A stretch of 59,728 bases of DNA from Gammaproteobacteria bacterium (GTDB taxonomy: Bacteria > Pseudomonadota > Gammaproteobacteria > HK1): contig JAJDUQ010000155.1 of the NCBI GenBank assembly GCA_022826505.1, positions 1 to 59,728 on the forward strand, in the 5' to 3' direction. The notes beneath the pieces are model-generated. The model was not told the DNA's origin and ran no database searches. It was given only the letters and a program-made list of their open reading frames with translations. This document shows, piece after piece, positions 1 to 8,745 of the stretch. The translations under genes were made by a program, and so were the position numbers. Each line of letters begins with the position of its first letter. Position 1 is the first letter of the stretch.

Positions 1-35
1 CGGTGTGCCTCCAGCTCCGAAATCGACGCAGACAT
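1..35 (-). CDS. N-terminal fragment of an outward-facing ORF, probable transposase
   Basis: Only the first 11 complete codons are inside the window (MSASISELEAH). GGGAGG lies six bases before the ATG. The identical ORF start occurs at the right end of the contig pointing the other way. Position in a terminal repeat suggests a transposase or another insertion-sequence ORF, but too little protein is visible to assign a family. Confidence 0.45.
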   Translation of the reverse strand, partial: MSASISELEAH

Positions 36-139
36 GGCGGGCCTCCCAACCTGTCAAAACTCTATCTTGACAGAAAACCCGCCATTCCACACCGCATCCC
101 ATGCCCTTTCTCAATTCACCACAAATCTGACGTGCACCC
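1..139. repeat. Left copy of 139-bp terminal inverted repeat (probable IS end)
   Basis: These bases are the exact reverse complement of 59589-59727, with no mismatch seen. The match stops abruptly at base 139/140. Each copy holds a perfect 7-bp inverted repeat with a 9-nt spacer (arms 51-57 and 67-73), a strong ribosome binding site (GGGAGG) and an ATG whose ORF runs off the contig. The likeliest reading is the 5' end of an insertion sequence present in several copies, at which the assembly broke. The element family cannot be named from this much sequence. Confidence 0.85.
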
Positions 140-189
140 GGGAAACGGGGTCTCGTTGACAGTGCCGGGTGGATGCAGGAGACTTCGCG

Positions 190-355
190 GCAGGAGTCGG
201 GTGTCCTGGGGAGGCTCCTCCGAAGCCTCCGGATGAAACGGGAAGTCGGTGCGCAGCGCAAGCCGCAATTCCGACACTGCCCCCGCAACGGTAGGCGTTC
301 GAACCGGACAGCCGGTTCGAACGCGAGTCCGGAGACCGGCCTGACTGCCTTGGAG
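190..355 (+). promoter_or_regulatory. Cobalamin riboswitch upstream of cbtBA
   Basis: Conserved cobalamin-riboswitch elements appear in order. An AAACGGGAA block lies at about 236-244, followed by a GTCGGTG / CCGACACTGC paired arm. The B12-box-like CCCCGCAACGGTA runs to about 294. A hairpin of GTTCGAACCGG paired with CCGGTTCGAAC follows, and then GAGTCCGGAGACCGGCCTGA. A TTGACA at 156-161 could be a -35 element, but no good -10 follows. The switch lies just upstream of cobalt-transport genes, as is usual, and should lower their expression when adenosylcobalamin is abundant. Outer boundaries are approximate. Confidence 0.9.
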
Positions 356-380
356 TCTGCGTTACGGGCAGGTGATGCAG

Positions 381-432
381 GCGACTTCCGGAACAAGGCT
401 CGCCTCGCCTTGACACCGTCCTCTGAAGTCGC
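381..432 (+). promoter_or_regulatory. Hairpin in the riboswitch-cbtB leader, possible expression platform
   Basis: GCGACTTC (381-388) pairs perfectly with GAAGTCGC (425-432). The loop contains a second short pairing (AAGGC/GCCTT). It lies between the riboswitch core and the cbtB ribosome binding site, so it may be part of the expression platform. There is no U-run after it, so an intrinsic terminator is not obvious. Confidence 0.35.
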
Positions 433-468
433 TGGCTGAACCTCAGCACGATGGAAGAGGAGATCACG

Positions 469-651
469 ATGACTTCGGTACATTCCCGCATCGGCCCGCA
501 GGCCGTCCCCGATACCAGGCGTCTGTTGCCGGCACTCGCCGCGGCATTGCTCGGCGCGGTCGTTCTGTTCGGCGTCGCGCTGGCCAACAGCGATACGGTT
601 CACAACGCCGCCCACGACACACGGCACGCAGCCGCGTTTCCCTGCCACTGA
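469..651 (+). CDS. cbtB: CbtB, cobalt transporter small subunit
   Basis: A 60-residue protein with one hydrophobic segment (about residues 17-38). Its histidine-rich C-terminal tail, HNAAHDTRHAAAFPCH, is the metal-binding signature of the CbtB family. CbtB works with CbtA in the inner membrane as a predicted cobalt importer feeding B12 synthesis. I chose the ATG at 469, not the in-frame ATG at 451, because GAAGAGGAG lies six to seven bases before it and the shorter protein matches the family length. cbtA follows directly. The cobalamin riboswitch upstream points to B12-dependent control. Confidence 0.9.
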   Translation: MTSVHSRIGPQAVPDTRRLLPALAAALLGAVVLFGVALANSDTVHNAAHDTRHAAAFPCH

Positions 652-666
652 TTGAGATCCGGTCTG

Positions 667-1344
667 ATGTTCAGGCGTATCGTGTTCTCGGCATGTCTGG
701 CCGGACTGGTGTCCGGCCTGCTGCTGACCGGCATCCAGCAGCTTCAGGTCGTGCCGATCATCCTGGAAGCGGAGACCTACGAAGCTGCGGAGCCGGGTGC
801 CACCACGACGCATGCGCATGCCGACGGCAGCAGCCACGAGCACGACGGCTGGTCGCCGGAGGATGGTCTCGAGCGCACGTTCTGGACCGGTGTCGCCAAC
901 GTCGGGATGGGAATCGGATTCGCGCTGCTGCTGGCGGCGGCCTTCTCGCTGCGCACCGGCGTGAGCTGGCGGCAGGGGATTCTGTGGGGACTCGGCGGCT
1001 ACGCGGCGTTCTTCGCGTTGCCGGCTCTCGGTCTCCCTCCGGAACTGCCGGGAACGGAAGCCGCAGGGCTGCAGGACCGCCAGGCGTGGTGGATCCTCAC
1101 GGTGACGCTGTCCGCGCTCGGCATTGCACTGCTCGGCCTCACCCGAGGATGGCCGTGGAAAGCCGCGGCGGTCGTACTGGTGGCCATACCGCACTTGATT
1201 GGTGCCCCGCACCCCGAGATCCACGTCACGCTCTTCCCGCCCGAGCTCCTGCAGACATTCGTCGTCGCAACGGCGATTTCCAACGCCGTCTTCTGGGTTG
1301 TGCTTGGCGGCGGCTGCGCAATTGCATTCAAGAAGTTCGCGTAA
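667..1344 (+). CDS. cbtA: CbtA, cobalt transporter membrane subunit
   Basis: A 225-residue integral membrane protein with several hydrophobic segments. A His-rich loop (HAHADGSSHEHD, about residues 49-60) after the first segment is typical of CbtA and probably binds Co2+. Role: predicted cobalt uptake across the inner membrane together with CbtB, under the same riboswitch. The ATG at 667 gives the usual family N-terminus (MFRRIVFS); a TTG at 652 would add five residues. It begins 16 bases after the cbtB stop and is followed by cobO, so cobalt entry and corrinoid adenosylation are probably co-transcribed. Confidence 0.9.
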   Translation: MFRRIVFSACLAGLVSGLLLTGIQQLQVVPIILEAETYEAAEPGATTTHAHADGSSHEHDGWSPEDGLERTFWTGVANVGMGIGFALLLAAAFSLRTGVSWRQGILWGLGGYAAFFALPALGLPPELPGTEAAGLQDRQAWWILTVTLSALGIALLGLTRGWPWKAAAVVLVAIPHLIGAPHPEIHVTLFPPELLQTFVVATAISNAVFWVVLGGGCAIAFKKFA

Positions 1345-1412
1345 CGCGAACCAGGATGCATCCGCACGGCGGCACGGGTCCCCCGCCGAGGTGGCTGCCA
1401 GTGGAGAGGGTC

Positions 1413-2066
1413 ATGACCGACGAAACCTCCCAGAGCGAGATTGGCTCCGAAGAAGACATCAATCGCAGAGCCAACGAAAAGGCGCGCAAGCGGAAGGCCG
1501 CCCGCGAAAAGATTCTTGCCACCAAGACGATCGAGAAGGGCTTGCTGATCGTCCACACCGGAAAGGGAAAGGGGAAGTCCACAGCCGCGTTCGGACTGGT
1601 GGTGCGTGCTGTCGGCAACGGCATGAAGATCGGTGTGGTGCAGTACGTGAAGGGCAAGTGGCAGACCGGCGAGCGCGGTGTGCTGGAGAAGTTTCCCGAG
1701 CAGGTGGAGATCCGCACCATGGGCGAGGGTTTCACCTGGGAGACTCAGGACCGTGCCCGTGACATCCAGGCGGCAAGAAACGCCTGGGAGGTCTCGAAGC
1801 AGATGATTGAAGCGTCGCGCGGCGACGATCCGGAGTTCGACATGGTGCTGCTCGACGAGCTCAACATCGTGCTGCGATACGGTTACCTGGACCTGCAGGA
1901 GGTCGTGGAGTTCCTGTCGGGCAAGCCGGAGATGCTGCACGTCATCGTCACCGGCCGGAACGCCAAGCCGGAGCTGGTCGAGGCGGCGGACCTCGTCACC
2001 GAAATGACCATGGTGAAGCATCCATTCCGAGCGGGGGTCAAGGCGCAGAAAGGCATCGAATTTTGA
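1413..2066 (+). CDS. cobO: Corrinoid adenosyltransferase CobO/BtuR
   Basis: A 217-residue cytoplasmic ATP:cob(I)alamin adenosyltransferase of the CobO/CobA/BtuR type, which transfers the 5'-deoxyadenosyl group of ATP to Co(I) of cob(I)yrinic acid a,c-diamide or another corrinoid. Residues 49-57 form the family P-loop (TGKGKGKST). The LLDELN segment near residue 150 is the Walker B-like region, and the C-terminus has the usual HPF..G..AQ.GIE(F/Y) ending. A charged lysine- and arginine-rich N-terminus (about residues 15-38) precedes the core, as is common. GGAGAGGG lies just before the ATG at 1413. The gene sits between cbtA and cobQ. Confidence 0.95.
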   Translation: MTDETSQSEIGSEEDINRRANEKARKRKAAREKILATKTIEKGLLIVHTGKGKGKSTAAFGLVVRAVGNGMKIGVVQYVKGKWQTGERGVLEKFPEQVEIRTMGEGFTWETQDRARDIQAARNAWEVSKQMIEASRGDDPEFDMVLLDELNIVLRYGYLDLQEVVEFLSGKPEMLHVIVTGRNAKPELVEAADLVTEMTMVKHPFRAGVKAQKGIEF

Positions 2067-2280
2067 CCGCGCCGGCCGCCATCGTGCCCCGATCCGCGAT
2101 GCGAGGGCGGGGACCCGCCGGCGGCGTGGGGGTCAGGGCGAGCCGGGGTGTATGGGGCGGGCCGCGACCGGGCGAAGCGCCGGCGGCGCCTTGCGCCGGT
2201 GAGCGGGCAAGCCGTGGATGGCGTGCCACCGCGCGGCGGATTGCGGCACGCCCGCATCCGCGGGCGTGAATCGGCACGAC

Positions 2281-3783
2281 ATGACGGCCAACTTCATGGT
2301 GCAGGGCACCGGCTCCGACGTCGGCAAGTCCCTGCTGGTGGCCGGACTGTGTCGCGCGTATACCCGCCGCGGTCTGCGTGTGCGTCCCTTCAAGCCCCAG
2401 AACATGTCGAACAATGCGGCGGTGACCCCCGACGGCGGCGAGATCGGACGAGCACAGGCATTGCAGGCACGGGCCTGCGGGGTCCCGGCCTCGCGCGACA
2501 TGAACCCGGTGCTGCTCAAGCCGCAGACCGACGCCGGCTCGCAGGTGGTGGTGCAGGGCGAGGTCCGGGGCAACGCGGGTGCGAGGGAGTACTACCGGCT
2601 CAAGTCCAGCCTGCTCCCGTCCATACTCGAATCGTTCGAGCGGCTGGGTCGGGACGCCGACCTGATCCTGGTGGAAGGCGCGGGCAGTGCGGCGGAGGTG
2701 AATCTGCGCGGCGGCGACGTGGCCAACATGGGATTCGCCGAGGCGGCGGACGTACCGGTCGCGCTGGTCGGCGACATCGATCGGGGCGGGGTCATCGCGA
2801 GCCTCGTCGGGACGATGGCCTTGCTGTCCCCATCCGAACGCACCCGCGTCACCGCCTACATCATCAATCGATTCCGTGGCGATGTTCGGCTGTTCGACTC
2901 CGGCATCGAGATCATTGGCCGCAAGACCGGACTGCCGTGTCTGGGAGTCGTGCCCTGGTTCAAGTCGGCGAACCGACTGCCGGCGGAGGATTCGATGTCG
3001 GTGGGCCGCAACACCGAGATTCGACCGGATGCGGGGCTCAAGGTGGCGGTCCCGGTATTCTCGCGGATTGCCAACTTCGACGATCTGGATCCGCTGGTTG
3101 CGGAACCCGACGTCGAGGTGCGGTTCCTGGAGCCGGGCCGCGCGCTCCCCGGCGATGCCGACCTGGTGGTTCTGCCCGGCTCGAAGGCGACCATCGGCGA
3201 CATGCGCTTCCTGCGTTCGCAAGGATGGGATGTGGACATCCGGGCGCATCTGCGTCGCGGCGGCTGGCTGCTGGGACTGTGCGGCGGCTACCAGATGCTC
3301 GGCCGCACGATCCGCGACCCGCACGGAATCGAAGGTGAGCCGGGCGAGGAGCCGGGTCTCGGCGTGCTCGCGCTCGAGACCGAGCTGACCGGGACCAAGC
3401 AGCTCGTGGAGGCGAGTGGCACCGAGCACGCGAGCGGTCAGCCGGTGCGGGGATACGAGATGCACATGGGGGCGACGTCCGGCCCCGGTTTGTCGGTACC
3501 CATGCTGGACCTGGGCGGACGGTCCGACGGCGCCGTCTCCCCCGACGGCAGGGTGATGGGCTGCTATCTGCACGGCCTGTTCGGGAGCGATGCGTTCAGG
3601 TCCGCCTTTCTGCGACGCCTGGGCGGGCGGGCGTCGGGGCTTGCCTGGGAGCGGCAGATCGATACGACGCTCGACGATCTCGCGCAGCACCTGGAGTCGA
3701 GCCTCGATCTCGACGCCATTCTTCAGATGAGCCACCAGAGCAGCGCCAGGGTCAGCGCGACCAGCGTGCCGGCGGTGATGTAG
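2281..3783 (+). CDS. cobQ: Cobyric acid synthase CobQ
   Basis: A 500-residue enzyme that amidates carboxylates b, d, e and g of adenosylcobyrinic a,c-diamide using glutamine and ATP. The N-terminal dethiobiotin-synthetase-like domain has the P-loop GTGSDVGKS (9-17) and the family stretch [10 protein letters not shown]. The C-terminal class I glutamine amidotransferase domain has the nucleophile Cys334 in GLCGGYQ and the catalytic His431 in CYLHGLFG. Length and domain order are normal. I chose the ATG at 2281 because the fold starts there; the frame is open further upstream without similarity. The 3' end overlaps convergent cobD by about 60 bases. Confidence 0.95.
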   Translation: MTANFMVQGTGSDVGKSLLVAGLCRAYTRRGLRVRPFKPQNMSNNAAVTPDGGEIGRAQALQARACGVPASRDMNPVLLKPQTDAGSQVVVQGEVRGNAGAREYYRLKSSLLPSILESFERLGRDADLILVEGAGSAAEVNLRGGDVANMGFAEAADVPVALVGDIDRGGVIASLVGTMALLSPSERTRVTAYIINRFRGDVRLFDSGIEIIGRKTGLPCLGVVPWFKSANRLPAEDSMSVGRNTEIRPDAGLKVAVPVFSRIANFDDLDPLVAEPDVEVRFLEPGRALPGDADLVVLPGSKATIGDMRFLRSQGWDVDIRAHLRRGGWLLGLCGGYQMLGRTIRDPHGIEGEPGEEPGLGVLALETELTGTKQLVEASGTEHASGQPVRGYEMHMGATSGPGLSVPMLDLGGRSDGAVSPDGRVMGCYLHGLFGSDAFRSAFLRRLGGRASGLAWERQIDTTLDDLAQHLESSLDLDAILQMSHQSSARVSATSVPAVM

Positions 3784-4691
3784 AGATGCAGGCACCGTCC
3801 GATGTCGCCGGCACCGAGCTGGGCGCGGCCGTCGCCCATCCATGCGTCGTCGACGGTCTCGTGGGGGTAGCGCCGCGGACCGGCGAGAGCGAAGTCCAGC
3901 GCGCCGGCCGCCGCGGCTTCCTGCCATCCGGCGTTGGGCGAGCGGTGCTTGCCGGCATCGCGCAGCATTGTCCGCCAGGCACGGGCGCCGTTCGCGCCGG
4001 GCAGCACCCACGCCGCAGCTACGAAATACAGCCCCGCGAGGCGGGCGGGCAGCCAGTTGACCAGGTCGTCCAGCCGGGCCGCGGTCAAGCCGAAGTGCCG
4101 GTAGCGCTCGGTGCGATGCCCGATCATGCTGTCCAGGGTGTTGACGGCCTTGTACGCGAAGAGTCCAGGCAACCCGGCAAGCGCATACCAGAACAACGGC
4201 GCCACCACGCCGTCGGAGAAATTCTCGGCGATCGACTCGACGGCGCCGCGGGCCACCCCCGCCTCGTCCAGACTCGCCGGATCCCGGCCCACGAGATGGC
4301 CGACGGCCTCGCGACCCCCGGCAAGACTCCGGTCGAGGCCGTCGGCGACCGCGCGGGCATGATCGTGGAGCCCGCGGAATGCGAGCAGGGTGCTCGCGAT
4401 CACCGCCTCCAGGACCCAGCCGTGAGTCCACCGTTCCACCAGGAATCGGTCGATCGCCCACGCGACCGCGACGCTCGCACTCACGACCGCCACGACGGCG
4501 ACCGCGCCGCCGAGGAGGCAGAGCCATCGCGGCGACGGGGCCCACAGGACTCGTTCGGCGAGTTCCACGAGCTTGCCGAGCACCACCACGGGATGCGGCA
4601 CGCGCCGATAGACCCAGGCCGGATCGCCCGTCGCGGCATCGAAGAGCAGGGCCGCCAGCACGACATGAAATTCGAGGCCGGGTCCGCTCAT
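3723..4691 (-). CDS. cobD: Adenosylcobinamide-phosphate synthase CobD/CbiB
   Basis: A 322-residue multi-pass inner-membrane protein of the CobD/CbiB family, which attaches (R)-1-amino-2-propanol (or its phosphate) to adenosylcobyric acid. Recognisable signatures are [21 protein letters not shown] near the N-terminus, the [17 protein letters not shown] segment, and the [17 protein letters not shown] segment. I chose the ATG at 4691, which begins at the conserved region; a longer in-frame start exists at 4727. It is convergent with cobQ and divergent from cbiX, only 50 bases away, so the two probably share a short bidirectional promoter region. Confidence 0.93.
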   Translation of the reverse strand: MSGPGLEFHVVLAALLFDAATGDPAWVYRRVPHPVVVLGKLVELAERVLWAPSPRWLCLLGGAVAVVAVVSASVAVAWAIDRFLVERWTHGWVLEAVIASTLLAFRGLHDHARAVADGLDRSLAGGREAVGHLVGRDPASLDEAGVARGAVESIAENFSDGVVAPLFWYALAGLPGLFAYKAVNTLDSMIGHRTERYRHFGLTAARLDDLVNWLPARLAGLYFVAAAWVLPGANGARAWRTMLRDAGKHRSPNAGWQEAAAAGALDFALAGPRRYPHETVDDAWMGDGRAQLGAGDIGRCLHLYITAGTLVALTLALLWWLI

Positions 4692-4741
4692 GGAGCCGGC
4701 ATCAGACCACAGCCAACCGGGCGACACCAGGAGAGCACGAG

Positions 4742-5791
4742 ATGAGCAAGGTCGGAGTCATGATCTGCGGTCACGGCAGTCGTGACGTGAACGCGGTGGC
4801 GGAGTTCGCCTCCGTCGCCCGGGGCCTGCGCGAACGGTTGCCGCAGTATCAGGTCGAGAGCGGATTCCTGGAGTTCGCCACCCCCATCATCCGCGACGGT
4901 CTCGACAAGCTGCATGCGCACGAGCACGACCTGGTGCTGGCGATTCCGGGCATGCTGTTCGCGGCCGGTCACGCCAAGAACGACATCCCGTCCGTGCTCC
5001 GCACCTACGAAGCGCAGCATCCGGGCATGGAGATCCGCTACGCCCGCGAACTCGGCATCGACCCCAAGATGCTCAAGGCGGCGGGGGATCGAATTCAGCA
5101 GGCGCTCGACGCGGCGCCGGACAACGTTCCACTGCACGACACCATGCTGGTGGTGGTCGGGCGGGGCACCTCCGACTCCGACGCCAACTCCAACGTCAAC
5201 AAGGTCATGCGCATGCTGTGGGAAGGCTTCGGATTCGGTTGGGGAGAGGTGTGCTACTCGGGAGTGACCTTCCCGCTGGTAGAGCCCGGTTTGCAGCACG
5301 CGGCCAGACTCGGCTATCGCCGCATCGTCGTCTTTCCCTACTTCCTTTTCACCGGGGTCCTCGTCAAGCGAATTTACGATTACACCGACAAGGTGGCGGC
5401 GCAACATCCGGACATCGAATTCCTGAAGGCCGGCTACCTGAACGACCATCCCATGGTGCTCGACGCCTTCACCGATCGCGTGACCGAAATCCTGAGCGGC
5501 GAGAACAACATGAACTGCAAGCTCTGCAAGTATCGGGAGCAGATTCTGGGGTTCGAGGCCGAGGTGGGCTTGCCGCAGGAGAGCCATCACCACCACGTCG
5601 AGGGGATCGGCACCGGCGATCACGCCCACGACGACGGCCACCGCCACCACCATCATCACCACGAGCATCACGAGCACCACCATCGCCACGACCACGGGCA
5701 CGACCATCACCACCACGGCCATCACCCGTACCCGCACGCCGACCACCCGCACGGTCCGCGGAGCATGTCCAGCGATGCTTCGAGCGATTGA
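4742..5791 (+). CDS. cbiX: Sirohydrochlorin cobaltochelatase CbiX, long form with His-rich tail
   Basis: A 349-residue chelatase of the CbiX long family that inserts Co2+ into sirohydrochlorin, the committed cobalt-early step. The first half contains CGHGSRD (His11) and the second candidate catalytic histidine His77 in AAGHAKND. The second half repeats the fold with VVVGRGTSD and PYFLFTGVLVKRIYDY. From residue 257 there is an MNCKLCKYR motif (Cys259, Cys262). It is followed by a tail of about 70 residues extremely rich in histidine, with aspartate and glutamate (about 275-342). In long CbiX proteins such tails are thought to store or deliver cobalt and the cysteines to hold an Fe-S cluster. 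It heads the run of genes to cobM. Confidence 0.93.
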   Translation: MSKVGVMICGHGSRDVNAVAEFASVARGLRERLPQYQVESGFLEFATPIIRDGLDKLHAHEHDLVLAIPGMLFAAGHAKNDIPSVLRTYEAQHPGMEIRYARELGIDPKMLKAAGDRIQQALDAAPDNVPLHDTMLVVVGRGTSDSDANSNVNKVMRMLWEGFGFGWGEVCYSGVTFPLVEPGLQHAARLGYRRIVVFPYFLFTGVLVKRIYDYTDKVAAQHPDIEFLKAGYLNDHPMVLDAFTDRVTEILSGENNMNCKLCKYREQILGFEAEVGLPQESHHHHVEGIGTGDHAHDDGHRHHHHHHEHHEHHHRHDHGHDHHHHGHHPYPHADHPHGPRSMSSDASSD

Positions 5792-5836
5792 GCGGGCGAC
5801 CGGTCGAGCGACTGCACGAGCGATAGCCGGGGAGTC

Positions 5837-6475
5837 ATGAGCCGCTACGAGTACGTCCGGGACCCCCAGGCCATCTATCGGTTGTCCTCGCAGCTCGTGG
5901 CGGAAGCGACCGATGTCGGCCGGCTTCCCCTGGAGCTCGCAACGCTCGCCCACCGGCTGGTGCACGCCTGTGGAATGCCCGACATCGTGGACGACCTTCG
6001 TTGGCACGGATCGCCGGTCGAGGCTGCGGGCCGTGCGTTGCGCGCCGGCGGTTGCGTGCTGGTGGACTGCGAGATGGTGGCCGACGGCGTCATCCGCAGC
6101 CGGCTGCCGGCGGACAACGCGGTGCTGTGCAGCCTGAACGATCCGCGTACGCGCGAGATTCAGCGGCGCGAACGGACCACCCGCTCCGCGGCCGCGGTGG
6201 AGCTGTGGCGAGAACGACTGCATGGAGCGGTCGTCGCCATCGGCAACGCTCCGACCGCCCTCTTTCGGCTCCTGGAGACGCTGTGCGACGCGCCCGAGCT
6301 GCGCCCGGCCGCGATTCTCGCCTTCCCGGTCGGCTTCGTGGGGGCTGCGGAATCGAAGCTCGCGCTGGTGGATGCCGGCCTCGGCATCCCGTTCGTCACC
6401 CTGCTCGGGCGCCGGGGCGGCAGCGCCATGGCCGCCGCTGCGGTCAACGCCCTGGCCGGTCCACTGTCCCGATGA
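5837..6475 (+). CDS. cobH: Precorrin-8X methylmutase CobH/CbiC
   Basis: A 212-residue enzyme that moves the C-11 methyl group to C-12 to give (cobyrinic) hydrogenobyrinic acid; in a cobalt-early pathway the substrate is cobalt-precorrin-8. The catalytic histidine of the family is present as His43 in RLVHACGMPDI. Other signatures are DCEMVADGV, IGNAPTALFRLLE, and the C-terminal PVGFVGAAESK. The length is typical. A GGGGAG ribosome binding site lies before the ATG at 5837. The gene follows cbiX by 45 bases and is probably co-transcribed with it. Confidence 0.95.
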   Translation: MSRYEYVRDPQAIYRLSSQLVAEATDVGRLPLELATLAHRLVHACGMPDIVDDLRWHGSPVEAAGRALRAGGCVLVDCEMVADGVIRSRLPADNAVLCSLNDPRTREIQRRERTTRSAAAVELWRERLHGAVVAIGNAPTALFRLLETLCDAPELRPAAILAFPVGFVGAAESKLALVDAGLGIPFVTLLGRRGGSAMAAAAVNALAGPLSR

Positions 6476-6776
6476 CGACCCGGTTCGACAGGGTGGAAGA
6501 CGTTTCGCAGCGGTTGCGCCTCCAGCCATGGTGGCGCGAGCGAAACTGCGGCGTGGATCTCCGGGTACGCGAGCGTCCCGCCCACTTGAGCAATCCCCGG
6601 GTGCGCGAATGTCTGTCTGCCGTTCGGCGGCCAACGGATTCGCGGTGTGCCCGCTCGGACCACCGTGGGCCTGCGTCCCACTGGGGACGGGATACCCGCA
6701 CTCTCCGGGGTGCTTCGCCCAGGGCCCGGCTCGACTGCATGGCGCCGGCCGCTGCCGTGCCGATCCCCGGGGTCCG
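6476..6776 (+). other. Intergenic spacer between cobH and cobL
   Basis: About 300 bases with no convincing gene in any frame. The sequence holds several loosely related GC-rich blocks, such as GCGAGCGTCCCGCCC, CGGGTGCGCGAATG and GTCCCACTGGGGACGGGATACCCGC. They resemble decayed interspersed repeats with partial dyad symmetry. No clear promoter or terminator is seen, so cobL may still be transcribed from upstream. Confidence 0.4.
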
Positions 6777-8006
6777 ATGAACCCCTGGCTTACCGTGGTA
6801 GGCATGGGCGACGACGGCCCGGGCGGCCTGGCGCCCGCGGCCCGCGCGGTGGTCGAACAGGCCGGGGTGGTCGTTGGCGGACAACGGCACCTCGACCTGC
6901 TGGGGCCGGGAGAACGCGAGTGCATCCCCTGGCCCAAGCCGTTCGGTGCCCTGAACGACACCCTGGAGCGGCTTCGTGATCGCGCGGTCTGCGTGCTCGC
7001 TACCGGGGACCCGACCTGCTACGGCGTCGGTTCCATCCTGGTCGGGCGGCTCGGACCGGACGCGGTGCGCATCATTCCCGCGCCGTCCGCATTCAGCCTG
7101 GCCTGCGCCCGGCTCGGCTGGGCCGCGCAGGACGTGCAGACCCTGAGCCTGCACGGCCGGCCCCTGGAGCTGTTGCACCCCTTCGTCCAGCCCGGCGTGC
7201 GGCTGCTCGCGCTGAGTGCGAACGCGGACACCCCCGGCGAGGTGGCGCGGCTGCTGCGTGAACGCAGCTACGGCGCAAGCCGCCTCACTGTGTTGTCGCA
7301 CCTTGGCGGGGAGAAGGAGCGGCTGCACGCGGCGACCGCGGCTTCGTATCGAGCCAGTGACGCGGTGGCGAATCTGAATACACTCGCCATCGAGTGCGTG
7401 GCCGACGCCGGCGCTCGGTTGATCCCGCGTTCGCCGGGTCTCGCCGACGAACTCTTCGAACACGATGGCCAGCTCACCAAGCGCGAGGTCCGGGCGATGG
7501 CGCTGGCGGCGCTGGCTCCGATTCCGGGTCAGCTTCTCTGGGACATCGGGGCTGGTTGCGGCTCCCTCGGCATCGAGTGGATGCGCACGCATCCCGCCTG
7601 CCGCGCCATCGCGGTCGAGCCGGATGCCGGCCGCGTCGCGATGATTGCCGCGAATTCGGCGGCGCTGGGTACGCCGGGGCTCGAGGTGGTGCACGGGCGC
7701 GCGGTCCAGGCGCTCGAGGGGCTGCCCGCACCTGACGCGATCTTCGTGGGGGGAGGCATCACCGAGCCGGGACTCCTGGAGCACTGCTGGTCGACTCTCG
7801 AGCCCGGCGGTCGGCTGGTGGCGAACGTGGTGTCGCTGGAAGGCGAGGCAGTCCTCGGCCAATGGCAGCGCTCCCACGGCGGAAGCCTCACGCGCATCGC
7901 GATCAGCCGCTGCGAGCCGCTCGGGCGTTTCCGCGGCTGGCGTCCGATGATGCCGGTCACGCAGCTTGCGGCGACCAGGGGCGTGGCGGCACGGCGGAAT
8001 CGATGA
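6777..8006 (+). CDS. cobL: Precorrin-6Y C5,15-methyltransferase CobL (CbiE-CbiT fusion)
   Basis: A 409-residue bifunctional SAM methyltransferase that methylates C-5 and C-15 and decarboxylates the C-12 acetate of (cobalt-)precorrin-6B. Residues 1-200 form the CbiE domain of the tetrapyrrole methylase fold (VVGMGDDGPGGL near the start, LATGDPTCYGVG). Residues from about 205 form the CbiT domain, a Rossmann methyltransferase with LLWDIGAGCGSLGIEW (about 252-267) binding SAM. Domain order and length match CobL. The stop overlaps the cobI start (ATGA), showing translational coupling. Confidence 0.95.
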   Translation: MNPWLTVVGMGDDGPGGLAPAARAVVEQAGVVVGGQRHLDLLGPGERECIPWPKPFGALNDTLERLRDRAVCVLATGDPTCYGVGSILVGRLGPDAVRIIPAPSAFSLACARLGWAAQDVQTLSLHGRPLELLHPFVQPGVRLLALSANADTPGEVARLLRERSYGASRLTVLSHLGGEKERLHAATAASYRASDAVANLNTLAIECVADAGARLIPRSPGLADELFEHDGQLTKREVRAMALAALAPIPGQLLWDIGAGCGSLGIEWMRTHPACRAIAVEPDAGRVAMIAANSAALGTPGLEVVHGRAVQALEGLPAPDAIFVGGGITEPGLLEHCWSTLEPGGRLVANVVSLEGEAVLGQWQRSHGGSLTRIAISRCEPLGRFRGWRPMMPVTQLAATRGVAARRNR

Positions 8007-8710
8007 AGGGCACGCTGTACGGTCTGGGAGTCGGTCCGGGCGACCCGGAGCTGATTACGCTGAAGGCGCTCAGGATCCTCGAGCGCACCAGCGTGCTCGC
8101 CTATCCGGCCCCGGAGGAGGGCGAAAGCCTCGTGCGCAGCATCGTGGCCGATCATCTCGACGGGCACCACGAAGAGGTCTGCATCCGGATGCCCATGGTG
8201 TCGGCCCGCTTCCCCGCCCAGGACGTCTACGATCGGGCCGCGGCCGATCTCGGCCGGCACCTCGACGCCGGGCGTGACGTCGCGATGCTGTGCGAGGGCG
8301 ATCCCTTCTTCTATGGGTCCTTCATGTACATGTTCGGCCGCATGGCCGAGCATCACCCGGTGGAAGTCGTACCCGGGGTCTCCTCGCTGATGGCGTGTGC
8401 CGCCACCCTCGGCGCGCCGCTGGCGGCGCGCAATGACGTACTCTCGGTCCTGCCCGCCACGCTCGCGAGCGAGGCACTGGAGCGGCGCATCCGAGATGTC
8501 GACGCGGTCGCCATCATCAAGGTCGGCCGGCACCTGCCGAGGGTCCGTACCCTCATCGAAGCCATGGGTCTGACCGGGAGTGCGCGCTACGTCGAGCATG
8601 CGACCATGGCGAGCGAGAGGATCCTGCCGCTTGCCGAGGTCGCCGACGACACCGCGCCATACTTCTCGATGATCCTGCTCCATGCCCGCGGCGACGCGTG
8701 GAAGGTGTGA
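8003..8710 (+). CDS. cobI: Precorrin-2 C20-methyltransferase CobI/CbiL
   Basis: A 235-residue tetrapyrrole methylase that methylates C-20 of (cobalt-)precorrin-2. The glycine-rich N-terminal loop GLGVGPGDPELITLKA (about 6-21), the CEGDPFFYGSFMY motif and VVPGVSSLMACAA are family signatures. Length is typical. The ATG at 8003 overlaps the cobL stop by four bases and directly begins the conserved fold, so I rejected the longer upstream frame. Whether the enzyme uses metal-free or cobalt substrate cannot be read from the sequence; the presence of cbiX and cbiD in the locus favours cobalt-precorrin-2. Confidence 0.94.
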   Translation: MKGTLYGLGVGPGDPELITLKALRILERTSVLAYPAPEEGESLVRSIVADHLDGHHEEVCIRMPMVSARFPAQDVYDRAAADLGRHLDAGRDVAMLCEGDPFFYGSFMYMFGRMAEHHPVEVVPGVSSLMACAATLGAPLAARNDVLSVLPATLASEALERRIRDVDAVAIIKVGRHLPRVRTLIEAMGLTGSARYVEHATMASERILPLAEVADDTAPYFSMILLHARGDAWKV

Positions 8711-8745
8711 CGCAACGTTCGTCGCGATGGGGTCCGGGTGGCGCA

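Noticed and set aside
693..1412. Long frame continuous with cobO starting inside cbtA
   Set aside because: It overlaps cbtA in another frame, is arginine-rich and lacks any fold; cobO similarity and a good ribosome binding site begin at 1413.
2038..4545. 835-codon ORF antisense to cobQ and in an alternative frame of cobD
   Set aside because: Typical high-GC shadow frame; the cobQ and cobD frames carry the conserved catalytic motifs.
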